In this document: piece by piece, positions 8,119-15,862 of the stretch
How the letters are laid out: each line of letters begins with the position of its first letter
How positions within the stretch are numbered: the first letter of the stretch is position 1
Assembly: GCF_001984175.1 (NCBI RefSeq)
Contig: NZ_MTQP01000069.1
Location: forward strand, 558,001 to 622,000
DNA from: Saccharothrix sp. ALI-22-I
GTDB taxonomy: Bacteria > Actinomycetota > Actinomycetes > Mycobacteriales > Pseudonocardiaceae
Direction of reading: 5' to 3'
DNA length: 64,000 nt
The notes under the pieces: generated by a model
Databases searched by the model: none
What the model was told of the DNA's origin: nothing
The model's input: only the letters and a program-made list of their open reading frames with translations
Translations under genes and position numbers: made by a program

Positions 8119-9638
8119 CACTCAGATCCTCCCAGCGAACCCCACCACGCGCCGAGGGGTTCCGGTAGACGGTCTGCGTCATCCCACAGTACGGCAATTC
8201 CATGCCCTGCATGGGTGACATCCGAAGCATTCGAGCGCAGTGCTTCACGCCGCAACCGCGCCACTCGATGCGGGAGTTGATCGACCGCGCCATCCGCGAA
8301 CAGAGCGGTCACCGCGTCGTGAAAACCGGTCGTCGAGCAGTCCTCGTGATCCCAGAGAATCACCGGTATTCCAGCCCGGAACGCCATGGCGGCCTCGTGC
8401 CAGGCCCGACCGCCGCGGTCACCCGGCGGTTCGCTCAGCACCAGCGACACGATGCTGTCGTCCGCGCCCAGGTCGATCGCCATCCTGGTGGGGTCCCACC
8501 CGCCGTTGGCCTGCCCCCAGTACGGCAGGGTCGAGGCGGACCGGCCGGCCACCGCGCTCCACCTCTTCTTCCAGGCCAACAGGAACCTCTGGTTGCGCAT
8601 CCGCTCCAGGCTGCGCAACACGACCGGGTGATCCACGGCCAGCGGTACCGCGTCGGTGGACATCGTGGCTTTGCGCCAGTACTGGACCGGCGTGTTCAGC
8701 ATGTCCCACGGCAGCACGAATTCCACGAAGATCGCGCCGACGCGCACTCCTTCGGCGCGGACGCCGAGATCCGCCTCCAGGCCCGCGATGACCCGGTCGA
8801 TCTCCCGCTCCAACTCGTCGCGGCGCACCGTGACGTCGCCGCGGCGTTGCGCGTTCCAGCCGGGCGCGTCCCACTGGCGCCAGTGGGACAGCACCACCTT
8901 GTGCTGGTCGGCCGGGTCGGGATCGACCTCGAACACCAGGTAGACCACTTCCGCGCCGTCGCGCGGCGCCGACCGCGCGCGCCAGTGCGCGTGTTCCACG
9001 AGGTCGGTCACCTCGAACCGCTCGGCCCACCGCCAGTTCCAGCGCAGGAACTCCTCGGCCAACGCCTTGTCCTCCACCTGGTCCGCGAGGCACGCGATGA
9101 AGACCATGGCGGGCGGCAGGGCGTTCGGGCCCGCGTTGAGATCGGCCAGGTGGAGGAACGCCGACCACGCGGACCCGCAGTGGGCCGGCAGGTCGTCGCA
9201 CTTGCCGTCGGTGGCCACCCGCGCGAGGTGGCGCAGCCGCCGCCGTTCCGCGCCGGGGTCGTCGGTCAACCGCACCGAGCGCAGTGCCTGGCGCAGCTTG
9301 TCCCAGTCCCGCGTGGGCAGCGCCCTGGCGGCGGCCCACTCGTCGCCGAGGAGCACGAGTTCGGAGAGTTCGGGCGTATGGGGATCCAGCGCGGTCACGC
9401 CCTCGACGAGCGCGGCCAGGCCGTTCGGCCGTTTGCAGCACTGCCGCACCAGGTCGAGCAACTGCAGTCGCGCCGCCTGCCCCTGCAGGAACACCGCTTC
9501 ACCGAACCAGTCGGACAACAGACCCGCGAGCATCTGCCGGCTGCTATCGCCGCGCAGGCTCTCGCAGCGTTCAAGAGCGTTTACCAGCTCCGCTTGAATC
9601 CGCAGTTGTGCGGTGTCGACCCCTGACTCCGAGGTCAT
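8118..9638 (-). CDS. VMAP protein: EAD2-type domain plus VMAP C-terminal domain
   Basis: 506 residues. The first ~90 residues (from TAQLRIQAELVNALERC to NGLAALVEGVTALDP) are an effector-associated domain like the one at the end of the protein at 59-973. The rest matches the vWA-MoxR-associated protein C-terminal domain: a VYLVFEVDP strand, VLSHWRQWD, FVEFVLPWDMLN, then a Trp/Asp-rich C-terminus ending in VLWDDADRLPEPLG. In the conflict-system literature VMAP links the vWA-MoxR switch to effectors recruited through EADs. The ATG at 9638 has a strong AAGGGGGG site; an upstream in-frame GTG at 9818 gives an Arg/Trp-rich extension that looks non-coding. First gene of the VMAP-MoxR-FxsT operon. 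Confidence 0.78.
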   Translation of the reverse strand: MTSESGVDTAQLRIQAELVNALERCESLRGDSSRQMLAGLLSDWFGEAVFLQGQAARLQLLDLVRQCCKRPNGLAALVEGVTALDPHTPELSELVLLGDEWAAARALPTRDWDKLRQALRSVRLTDDPGAERRRLRHLARVATDGKCDDLPAHCGSAWSAFLHLADLNAGPNALPPAMVFIACLADQVEDKALAEEFLRWNWRWAERFEVTDLVEHAHWRARSAPRDGAEVVYLVFEVDPDPADQHKVVLSHWRQWDAPGWNAQRRGDVTVRRDELEREIDRVIAGLEADLGVRAEGVRVGAIFVEFVLPWDMLNTPVQYWRKATMSTDAVPLAVDHPVVLRSLERMRNQRFLLAWKKRWSAVAGRSASTLPYWGQANGGWDPTRMAIDLGADDSIVSLVLSEPPGDRGGRAWHEAAMAFRAGIPVILWDHEDCSTTGFHDAVTALFADGAVDQLPHRVARLRREALRSNASDVTHAGHGIAVLWDDADRLPEPLGAWWGSLGGSE

Positions 9639-9993
9639 GCGACCGCCCCCCTTCCCACCTGCGAGCGCTACCCCAGCCGCGCTCACAAGAAGCTGAATCG
9701 TGACGCCGCGCAGGCCATTCGCGCAAGTACTCCACCCGCTCGACCACGCGCACCTCCCGGGACGACCATAAAACCGCCGCCCCACTCCGCGCGTCGACGA
9801 CCACGCCACGCTGATCACGCAGGTGTCGAACCGCCCAGGAACCCATGTGTCCCTCAGCGTTCGTCCCGGGACACGAATGTCATGACCGTCGGTACTTTCG
9901 GCTGATCACGCGATACCGATGGCCGATGCGCCATTCGCGCGATCTTCCTAGCATTCGGTCACGGCCAAACTCGAGCAACCGGCACGTGGCTCG
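9639..9993. other. Intergenic region upstream of the VMAP operon; possible small gene
   Basis: This gap should carry the promoter of the minus-strand VMAP operon. A minus-strand frame from ATG 9846 encodes a peptide beginning MGSWAVRHLRDQ with REVRVVERVEYLREWP, which looks somewhat protein-like, but it runs into the VMAP start region out of frame and I recognise no family. No clear promoter elements. Confidence 0.3.
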
Positions 9994-10198
9994 GTGAAGC
10001 AGGGGGAGCGGGCACTCGCCCCCGATTTGGCCCGTGGCTTGATGCTGCTGCTGATCGTGCTGTCCAACACCGTCTTCTACCTCTGGGCAGCCGAACAAGG
10101 CCCGTCCGGATGGCACCCGGTCGAGGACTCGACGGTCGATCGCACCGTCCAGTTCCTCATGATCACCGTGCTCGACCTGCGCGTCTACCCACTCGCCC
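9994..10198 (+). pseudogene. 5' fragment of a DUF418 membrane protein
   Basis: The frame from GTG 9994 gives ERALAPDLARGLMLLLIVLSN, then WAAEQGPSGWHPVEDSTVDR and a second hydrophobic stretch ending LDLRVYPLA. This is the start of DUF418-family integral membrane proteins, which usually run to about 400 residues. After residue ~68 the sequence changes to an IS30 transposase tail in another frame. Only the first one or two membrane segments remain, so it is truncated and non-functional. Confidence 0.65.
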
Positions 10199-10390
10199 TG
10201 GCAACGCGGCAGCAACGAGAACACCAACGGCCTGCTGCGCCAGTACTTCCCCAAAGGCACCGACCTCGCCGCCCACACACCCGAGGACCTGGCCGCCGTC
10301 GCCGCCCAACTCAACCGCCGCCCACGCAAGACACTCGGCTGGGACACCCCAGCCGAGCGCCTGGCTAAACTCCTGACCGAAACCAGTTGA
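10199..10390 (+). mobile_element. IS30-family transposase, C-terminal fragment
   Basis: This frame reads GSNENTNGLLRQYFPKGTDL, then a segment with PEDLAAVAAQLN and RPRKTLGWDTPAERL, ending in TGA. It is the well-conserved C-terminal end of IS30 transposases, including the last catalytic Glu in the SNENTNGLLRQY segment. The rest of the element, including its inverted repeats and DDE Asp residues, is missing. It abuts the DUF418 fragment at about 10198, marking a deletion scar. Confidence 0.8.
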
Positions 10391-10512
10391 TCACCCGTGT
10401 TGCGACGACCGCTGGAATCCACCGGCCGGTACTCGATCGAGACGACGCAGCCGGTCGCCCAGGCCGGCCCGATGGCTTTGCATGATCGCCGTCGACGGCA
10501 AAGCGACCTTTC

Positions 10513-11439
10513 TCAACGAGAAAGCGCCGGCTCACCGGAGCCGGCGATCCGGTCCGGTAGTCGTGTGGCCAGGTGGTCGACCAGTTCGCTGATCCGTCGG
10601 GGCACGTGGACGTCGTCGGACAGGAGCGCGTAGATGTCGGCAGGCGGTGTCGGTACCTCGGGCAGCACGCGCACCAGGGCGCCGCTCTTGAGGTGAGACC
10701 GGATCTGCCATTCCGAGCGCATGATCACCCCGCGGCCCTGCAGTGCCCAGCCGGTCACGATGTCACCGTCGTTGCTGGACAGGCGGCCGTGCACGCGTAT
10801 CTGGCGCGGGTTCCCGACGTCGCCGAAGCGCCACAGGGCGAAGTCGCCCTCGTTCTCGCGGAGCACGATGCAGTCGTGGTCGGCAAGGTCCTCGACGTGT
10901 TCGGGCGTTCCCCTCCGTTCCAGGTAGGACGGTGCGGCGCAGGGAACTCGACGGTTCTTCGCCAGTCGGCGCATCCGCAATGAGGAGTCCGGGGGTGTTC
11001 CGACGTGGACGGCCATGTCGAACTCGCGTCGGTGCGGACGCAGGGGCAGCGCCGTCGTGCGGAGCTGGATGCTCAGCCGGGGATGCAGGGCGGTGAACTC
11101 GCCGAGCAACGGCGCCACGTGCGCGCGTCCGAGGCCCAGGGTCGCCTGGACCACGATGGAGCCCCGCAGGTCGCCGGAACGATGGGTGACCAAGTCCTCC
11201 AGCTCGCGGACCTGGTCGAGGATCGTCTCCAAGCGCGCGGCGTAGACCTCCCCCTCGGGGGTCAGTGCGAGCCGGCGCGTGCCGCGGTGCACCAGACGTA
11301 CGTCGAGCCGGCGTTCCAGGGCGCTGAGGCGCTTGCTGACAACGGGCAGGGAGCAGTCCAGCTCGCGGGCGGCCGCCGTGAGCGTTTCGCTGGAGGCGAC
11401 CACCTGGAAGAAGTGGAGGTCGTCCATCGAGGTGGTCAT
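10513..11439 (-). CDS. LysR-family transcriptional regulator
   Basis: 308 residues. N-terminal winged helix-turn-helix (DDLHFFQVVASSETLTAAA, SLPVVSKRLSALERRLDVRL, then LTPEGEVYAARLE) and a periplasmic-binding-like effector domain (SIVVQATLGLGRAHVAPLL, MAVHVGTPPDSSL, CIVLRENEGDFALWRF). This resembles the PtrA/TtuA-like group that controls tartrate and related hydroxy-acid genes. It is divergent from the tartrate-type dehydrogenase gene, the usual place for a LysR regulator of its neighbour. The ATG at 11439 aligns with the family start; a longer in-frame start at 11535 adds an unlikely extension. Confidence 0.88.
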   Translation of the reverse strand: MTTSMDDLHFFQVVASSETLTAAARELDCSLPVVSKRLSALERRLDVRLVHRGTRRLALTPEGEVYAARLETILDQVRELEDLVTHRSGDLRGSIVVQATLGLGRAHVAPLLGEFTALHPRLSIQLRTTALPLRPHRREFDMAVHVGTPPDSSLRMRRLAKNRRVPCAAPSYLERRGTPEHVEDLADHDCIVLRENEGDFALWRFGDVGNPRQIRVHGRLSSNDGDIVTGWALQGRGVIMRSEWQIRSHLKSGALVRVLPEVPTPPADIYALLSDDVHVPRRISELVDHLATRLPDRIAGSGEPALSR

Positions 11440-11600
11440 CGCGTCGCACCGCGGCGGGTGCGGAGCCGGTGTCTTTCCATGAGCGAAAGGATAAGTTGCC
11501 CTGAGCGTTCTTGTTGTGGCGTTCCCCGCCGACAAAGGTGGAGGCGCACCCGCCGGCCGGACCGGGCGCGTGCACTGTCGACGAGGCCGGAGGAGCGCCT

Positions 11601-12704
11601 GTGTCCCACCGTTACCGCATCGCGGTCATCCCGGGCGACGGCATCGGACGTGAGGTCGTCCCGGAAGGGCTGCGGTGCCTGCGGGCCGCCGCGGAGACCC
11701 ACGGGTTCGAGCTGGAGACCGTCGAGTTCGGGTTCGCCTGCGCCGACTACTGGGTGCGGCACGGCGAGATGCTGCCGCCGGACTGGCGGGAGGTGCTCGG
11801 TGGCTTCGACGCGATCTTCTTCGGCGCGGTCGGGTGGCCCGAGGTCGTGCCCGACCACGTGTCGCTGTGGGGCAGCCTCCTGAAGTTCCGCCGTGAGTTC
11901 GACCAGTACGTCAACCTGCGGCCGGTCCGGCTGCTGCGCGGGGTGCGCAGCCCGCTGCGTGACCAGGAACCGGGCGACATCGACTTCCTCGTCGTCCGCG
12001 AGAACACCGAGGGCGAGTACTCCAGCATCGGGGGCCGGATCTTCGAGGGCACCGACCGCGAGACGGTCGTGCAGGAGACCGTGATGACCCGAACCGGGGT
12101 TGACCGGGTGCTGCGGTACGCGTTCGAGCTGGCCGACTCCCGGCCACGCAAGCACCTGACGTGGGCGACCAAGAGCAACGGCATCTCCATCACGATGCCG
12201 TACTGGGACGAGCGCGCGGCCGCGATGGCGGAGCGGTACCCGGACGTGGTCGCGGACAAGGACCACATCGACATCCTCGCGGCCAAGTTCGTCCTGCACC
12301 CCGAGCAGTACGACGTCGTCGTCGCCAGCAACCTCTTCGGGGACATCCTCTCCGACCTCGGGCCGGCGTGCGCGGGGACGATCGGGATCGCCCCGAGCGC
12401 CAACATCAACCCGGACCGCACCTGGCCGAGCCTGTTCGAGCCGGTTCACGGCTCGGCTCCCGACATCGCCGGACGCGGGATCGCCAACCCGGTTGGTCAG
12501 ATCTGGAGCGGCGCCATGATGCTCGACCACCTGGGAGAGCACGCCGCGGCGGCGCGGGTCGTGGCCGCGATCGAGAGCGTGCTCGACGAGCAACCGGAGG
12601 TGCTCACTCCCGACCTCGGCAGCTCCGGGACGACCGCGGGTCTCGGCACGGCGATCGCCGCCGAGATCGCCGCCCAGCACCCAACGGTGACGGTGGTGTC
12701 ATGA
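11601..12704 (+). CDS. Tartrate dehydrogenase/decarboxylase or D-malate dehydrogenase (isocitrate/isopropylmalate dehydrogenase family)
   Basis: 367 residues. Family motifs are complete: VIPGDGIGREVVPEGL at the N-terminus, VVRENTEGEYSSIGGR with the Arg/Glu substrate loop, TKSNGI, VVASNLFGDILSDL with metal-binding Asp, and LFEPVHGSAPDIAGRGIANP. The enzyme carries out NAD- and metal-dependent oxidation, often with decarboxylation, of a 2-hydroxy diacid; the TtuC/YeaU group fits best, but tartrate and D-malate cannot be told apart by eye. The GTG at 11601 follows GGAGGAG. It lies next to a divergent LysR gene and convergent with a GntR gene, at the edge of a hydroxy-acid catabolic cluster. Confidence 0.88.
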   Translation: MSHRYRIAVIPGDGIGREVVPEGLRCLRAAAETHGFELETVEFGFACADYWVRHGEMLPPDWREVLGGFDAIFFGAVGWPEVVPDHVSLWGSLLKFRREFDQYVNLRPVRLLRGVRSPLRDQEPGDIDFLVVRENTEGEYSSIGGRIFEGTDRETVVQETVMTRTGVDRVLRYAFELADSRPRKHLTWATKSNGISITMPYWDERAAAMAERYPDVVADKDHIDILAAKFVLHPEQYDVVVASNLFGDILSDLGPACAGTIGIAPSANINPDRTWPSLFEPVHGSAPDIAGRGIANPVGQIWSGAMMLDHLGEHAAAARVVAAIESVLDEQPEVLTPDLGSSGTTAGLGTAIAAEIAAQHPTVTVVS

Positions 12705-12761
12705 CAGGCCGAGTGCTTCCCAACCGCAGTCCAACGACTGCACCGGCGTCCTGGCGGTCCC

Positions 12762-13505
12762 TCAGGACTGGGCAACGGAAGCCGTCGCCGGTGTCGTGGG
12801 TGCGGCGAGCAGGTCCCCGAGCCCGCCACGGACGTCCTCGATCACGAGCGCTTCGGCCGCTGCCGAGTCACCCACCCGCAACGCCCGCACGAGCGCTCGA
12901 TGGCTCGTGTAGCGGTGCAGGCCGAACTCGGTGTCGTGGCTGATCCGTTCGATCAGCCTGGCCCGGCGCTCCGGCCACGAGAACACCCGGGTCTGGTCGA
13001 GCAGACGCACGAGGACCGGGTTGCCGGCGCAGGACTCGACGACCTCGTTGAAGCGCTGCATGGCGTCGAGCAGCCGGCCGAGGTGCCGCGACAGCTCCTG
13101 TCCGGCCTTTTGGCGCTGCTTGATGAGGATCAGCAGGTCGTCGGCTTCGTCGAGGATGGCGTCGAGCTGGTCCAGTTGCTCCGGGGACGCGTGCCGGGCG
13201 GCGAAGCGGGCCACCATCCCGCGCAGGGCCACCTCGACCTCGGCGAGGTCCTGTATCGCGATGTCGCCGAAGGTGGCCACCTGCACCGTCCTCGGCCCCG
13301 TTCGTTCGAGCAGGCCGTCCTGCTCCAGGCGCCGGATGGCCTCGCGCACCGGCGTCGGGCTGACCGACAACCGCTCGGCGAGCCCCCGTTCGGTGACCTT
13401 CTGACCGGGACGTAGTTCTCCGATCGTGATCGCGTCGCGGATGGCGCGGTACGCGCGGTCGGCCAGGGTGCCGGCCGTCAGGCCCTTCAACGTCTCATCC
13501 GCCAT
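12762..13505 (-). CDS. GntR-family (FCD/FadR subgroup) transcriptional regulator
   Basis: 247 residues. N-terminal GntR winged helix (LADRAYRAIRDAITIGELRPG, LAERLSVSPTPVREAIRRLE, GLLERTGPRTVQV) and an all-helical C-terminal FCD ligand domain (AEVEVALRGMVARFAARHAS, HRALVRALRVGD). FCD regulators usually bind a carboxylic acid and release their operator. It is divergent from the MFS-to-MmgE operon. The gap holds two palindromes, one over the -10 of the MFS promoter, so it probably represses that operon and itself (inference). Confidence 0.9.
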   Translation of the reverse strand: MADETLKGLTAGTLADRAYRAIRDAITIGELRPGQKVTERGLAERLSVSPTPVREAIRRLEQDGLLERTGPRTVQVATFGDIAIQDLAEVEVALRGMVARFAARHASPEQLDQLDAILDEADDLLILIKQRQKAGQELSRHLGRLLDAMQRFNEVVESCAGNPVLVRLLDQTRVFSWPERRARLIERISHDTEFGLHRYTSHRALVRALRVGDSAAAEALVIEDVRGGLGDLLAAPTTPATASVAQS

Positions 13506-13519
13506 GCGAGCAGTCTATC

Positions 13520-13529
13520 TGCCATGGCA
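13520..13529. promoter_or_regulatory. Palindrome TGCCATGGCA, candidate GntR operator
   Basis: A perfect 10-base palindrome 15 bases upstream of the GntR start. It shares the T-G-C..G-C-A outline of the second palindrome at 13556-13567, as expected of two sites for one FCD dimer. Confidence 0.45.
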
Positions 13530-13537
13530 AAGTTCAC

Positions 13538-13565
13538 TTGCAACTCTTGACCATCTTGCTATAGC
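13538..13565 (+). promoter_or_regulatory. Promoter of the MFS-catabolic operon
   Basis: TTGCAA (13538-13543) and TATAGC (13560-13565) are separated by 16 bases, a good housekeeping-type promoter about 50 bases before the MFS start. The -10 lies inside the palindrome at 13556-13567. Confidence 0.5.
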
Positions 13566-13567
13566 AA
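13556..13567. promoter_or_regulatory. Palindrome TTGCTATAGCAA, candidate GntR operator over the -10
   Basis: A perfect 12-base palindrome that covers the putative -10 hexamer. Its position predicts repression by steric block. GntR/FCD operators are often short palindromes with a few variable central bases. Confidence 0.55.
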
Positions 13568-13615
13568 CCGTAGCGTTGTGCTCGCCACAACGGCAGTGGT
13601 GAAGGGAAGGTGCCC

Positions 13616-14896
13616 ATGTCGACGACGATGCGCGGCCAGCGCACGCGGACGGGACGGATCACGCTCTTGGTCTCTCTTGCGGTCTTCGCGCAGGAGTCGA
13701 CGTGGAACCTCTACGACTCGCAGGTACCGCCGTTGCTCCGCGAGCACATCGGCAGTGCCGCGCTCGTCGGTCTCCTCATGGGGATGGACAACCTGCTCGG
13801 CATCTTCGTCCAGCCGTGGATGGGCAACCGGTCGGACAACACCCGTACTTCGTGGGGAAGACGTATCCCGTACCTCGTCGTCGGGATGCCGTTGGCGGCA
13901 CTGCTGTTCCTCGCCATCCCGCACGCCGCGGCCGCGCTGCCACTGCTGGTCCTGGTGATGTTCGCCTACGCGTTGGTCGCGAACTCGTTCAAGCCCATCG
14001 CCGAGTCCCTGCTCCCGGACTACATCCCACCCGAGCGGCGCAGCAGGGCCAACGCGGCGGTCAAGATCGCGTCGAGCCTCACGGTGATGGTCGCGGCACT
14101 GATCAGCGTCTTCTTGATGGACGACTACCCGAGGTCGTCGTTCGCGATCCCCTCGGTCCTGATGGTGGCGTCCGTGGTCGTGCTCGCCGCGAAGCTGCGG
14201 GACAGCCGGTCCCCCGCCTACCAGGCGGCACTCGACGAGGACCGCGAGCGGCAGGGTACGGCGTCAGCGGACGTGCGGGTGCGGGTGCGGGACGTCGTGC
14301 TCGACATCGTGCGGGATCCGAACCGCAGCAGGTTGTTGCTCATCGTGTCCATCCTCGTCTTCGGCGGTGCGTGGGCCGCCTCCCGGGCACTCATCACGCC
14401 GTACGGCATGGAGGTGCTGGACCTGTCCCGCGGCGAAGCGGGCGGGCTGACCCTGCCCAGCGGGGTGGCCTTCATCGTGGCCGCCTACCCGGTGGCGCTG
14501 CTCGCGGAGCGCTTCGGCCGGCTGCGCGTGATGATGGCCGGGATGGCGGTGTTCGCGGCCGGCCTGGTGCTCGGCACCGTGGTGCAGACGCCAGCCGGTG
14601 CGGTGGTGGGTCTGTGCGTCGCGGCAGCGGGTGCGTCCTCGTTCTTGGTCAACGCGGTCGTCGTCCTGTGGAACCTCGCCCCGTCCGACGGTGTGGTCGG
14701 TACCTATACCGGTCTCTACACCGTCGGATGGGTGGGTGGCGGCTTCCTGGGGCCGGCGGTGGTCGGCGGCATGGTCGACCTGACGAGCTGGTCCCTGCTG
14801 CTGATCCACGTGGCGATCATCGCGGTCATCGGCGTGCTGGTGGTCGCGCGCATCAGTGCCCTGCAACGACGGTCTTCCTCCGGTCGTGTCCTGTGA
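13616..14896 (+). CDS. Major facilitator superfamily transporter
   Basis: 426 residues, about 12 hydrophobic segments with a central charged loop near residue 205-235. The MFS loop 2-3 signature appears as GIFVQPWMGNRSDNTRTSWGRR. The pattern of early QEST and PPLLREHIG is like the GPH/SLC45 sugar-proton symporter branch, but the substrate cannot be read. First gene of an operon with hydroxy-acid enzymes, so import of the organic acid or its precursor is the likely job. The ATG at 13616 has GGGAAGG upstream; its stop overlaps the start of the next gene (GTGA). Confidence 0.85.
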   Translation: MSTTMRGQRTRTGRITLLVSLAVFAQESTWNLYDSQVPPLLREHIGSAALVGLLMGMDNLLGIFVQPWMGNRSDNTRTSWGRRIPYLVVGMPLAALLFLAIPHAAAALPLLVLVMFAYALVANSFKPIAESLLPDYIPPERRSRANAAVKIASSLTVMVAALISVFLMDDYPRSSFAIPSVLMVASVVVLAAKLRDSRSPAYQAALDEDRERQGTASADVRVRVRDVVLDIVRDPNRSRLLLIVSILVFGGAWAASRALITPYGMEVLDLSRGEAGGLTLPSGVAFIVAAYPVALLAERFGRLRVMMAGMAVFAAGLVLGTVVQTPAGAVVGLCVAAAGASSFLVNAVVVLWNLAPSDGVVGTYTGLYTVGWVGGGFLGPAVVGGMVDLTSWSLLLIHVAIIAVIGVLVVARISALQRRSSSGRVL

Positions 14897-15843
14897 CGGC
14901 ATCCCGCGTGCTGATCACCACGGACTACCTCCGCCCCGGCGACGAGGTCGACGAGTTCCTGAGGCGCTCCGGGTTGGAGACCGTGCACCTGCCCATGGTC
15001 GGTCGGCGCGATCCCGAGCAGCTCGTGGCGGCGCTCGCCGGGATCGACGCCGCGCTGGTGGCCAACGAACCGCTGACGGCCGACGTCCTCGCCCGCGCGC
15101 CGAGGCTGCGGGTCATCGTGCGGACGGGTGTGGGCTACGACTCGGTCGACGTCGCCGCCGCGGCCCGGCTGGGGATCAGCGTGAGCAACCTGCCCGGCAT
15201 CAACGCCAACGCCGTCGCCGAGTACACCATTGGTCTGTTGCTCGCGGGCGCCCGACGTCTCGTGCAGTCCGCACACGGTGTGGCGCAGGAGGCCTGGCCG
15301 CGTGAGGACGGACGCGAACTGCGCGGGTCGACCCTCGGACTCATCGGCTACGGCGCGTCGGCGCGGGCGGTGGTGCCGCTGGCTCGCGCCTTCGGCATGA
15401 GCGTGGTCTGCACCACCAACGTGCCGGCGCGGCTGCGGAGCGCCCCCTCGGTCCGGTTCGTCGATCTGCCCGAGTTGCTGGCCACCGCCGACTACGTCTC
15501 GGTGCACACCTCGCTCACGGAACGGACCCGAGGCCTCCTCGGCGAGTCGGCGTTCAAGCAGATGAAGCCGACCGCGCTGCTGGTCAACACCGCGCGTGGC
15601 CCCATCGTCGACGAGGACGCGCTCGTCGCGGCCGTGCGGGCGGGAGAGATCGCGGGCGCCGCACTCGACGTCGTGAGCGAGGAGCCGCTTCCGCCGAGCA
15701 GCCCGTTGCGCGGCGTCGAGGGCATCGTCGTCTACTCCCACATGGCCGGGCAAACCGCCGAAGCACGAGCCGCCGCAGGGCGCAGAGGGGCCGAAGAGCT
15801 CGTGGCGGCGCTCGAAGGCCGAGCACAGTTCCCGGTGAACTGA
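14893..15843 (+). CDS. D-2-hydroxyacid dehydrogenase (NAD-dependent, glycerate/phosphoglycerate dehydrogenase type)
   Basis: 316 residues, the normal family length. The Rossmann motif is LGLIGYGASARAVVPLARAFG (third Gly replaced by Ala). The catalytic positions are present: Arg in LVNTARGPIVDE, Glu in DVVSEEPLP and His in SHMAG. It interconverts a 2-oxo acid and a D-2-hydroxy acid using NAD(P). GTG start overlapping the MFS stop. In this operon it could supply or consume the hydroxy-acid intermediate handled by the tartrate-type dehydrogenase and MmgE/PrpD proteins (inference). Confidence 0.87.
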   Translation: MTASRVLITTDYLRPGDEVDEFLRRSGLETVHLPMVGRRDPEQLVAALAGIDAALVANEPLTADVLARAPRLRVIVRTGVGYDSVDVAAAARLGISVSNLPGINANAVAEYTIGLLLAGARRLVQSAHGVAQEAWPREDGRELRGSTLGLIGYGASARAVVPLARAFGMSVVCTTNVPARLRSAPSVRFVDLPELLATADYVSVHTSLTERTRGLLGESAFKQMKPTALLVNTARGPIVDEDALVAAVRAGEIAGAALDVVSEEPLPPSSPLRGVEGIVVYSHMAGQTAEARAAAGRRGAEELVAALEGRAQFPVN

Positions 15844-15862
15844 CACGGAGAGAAAGAGGGAC

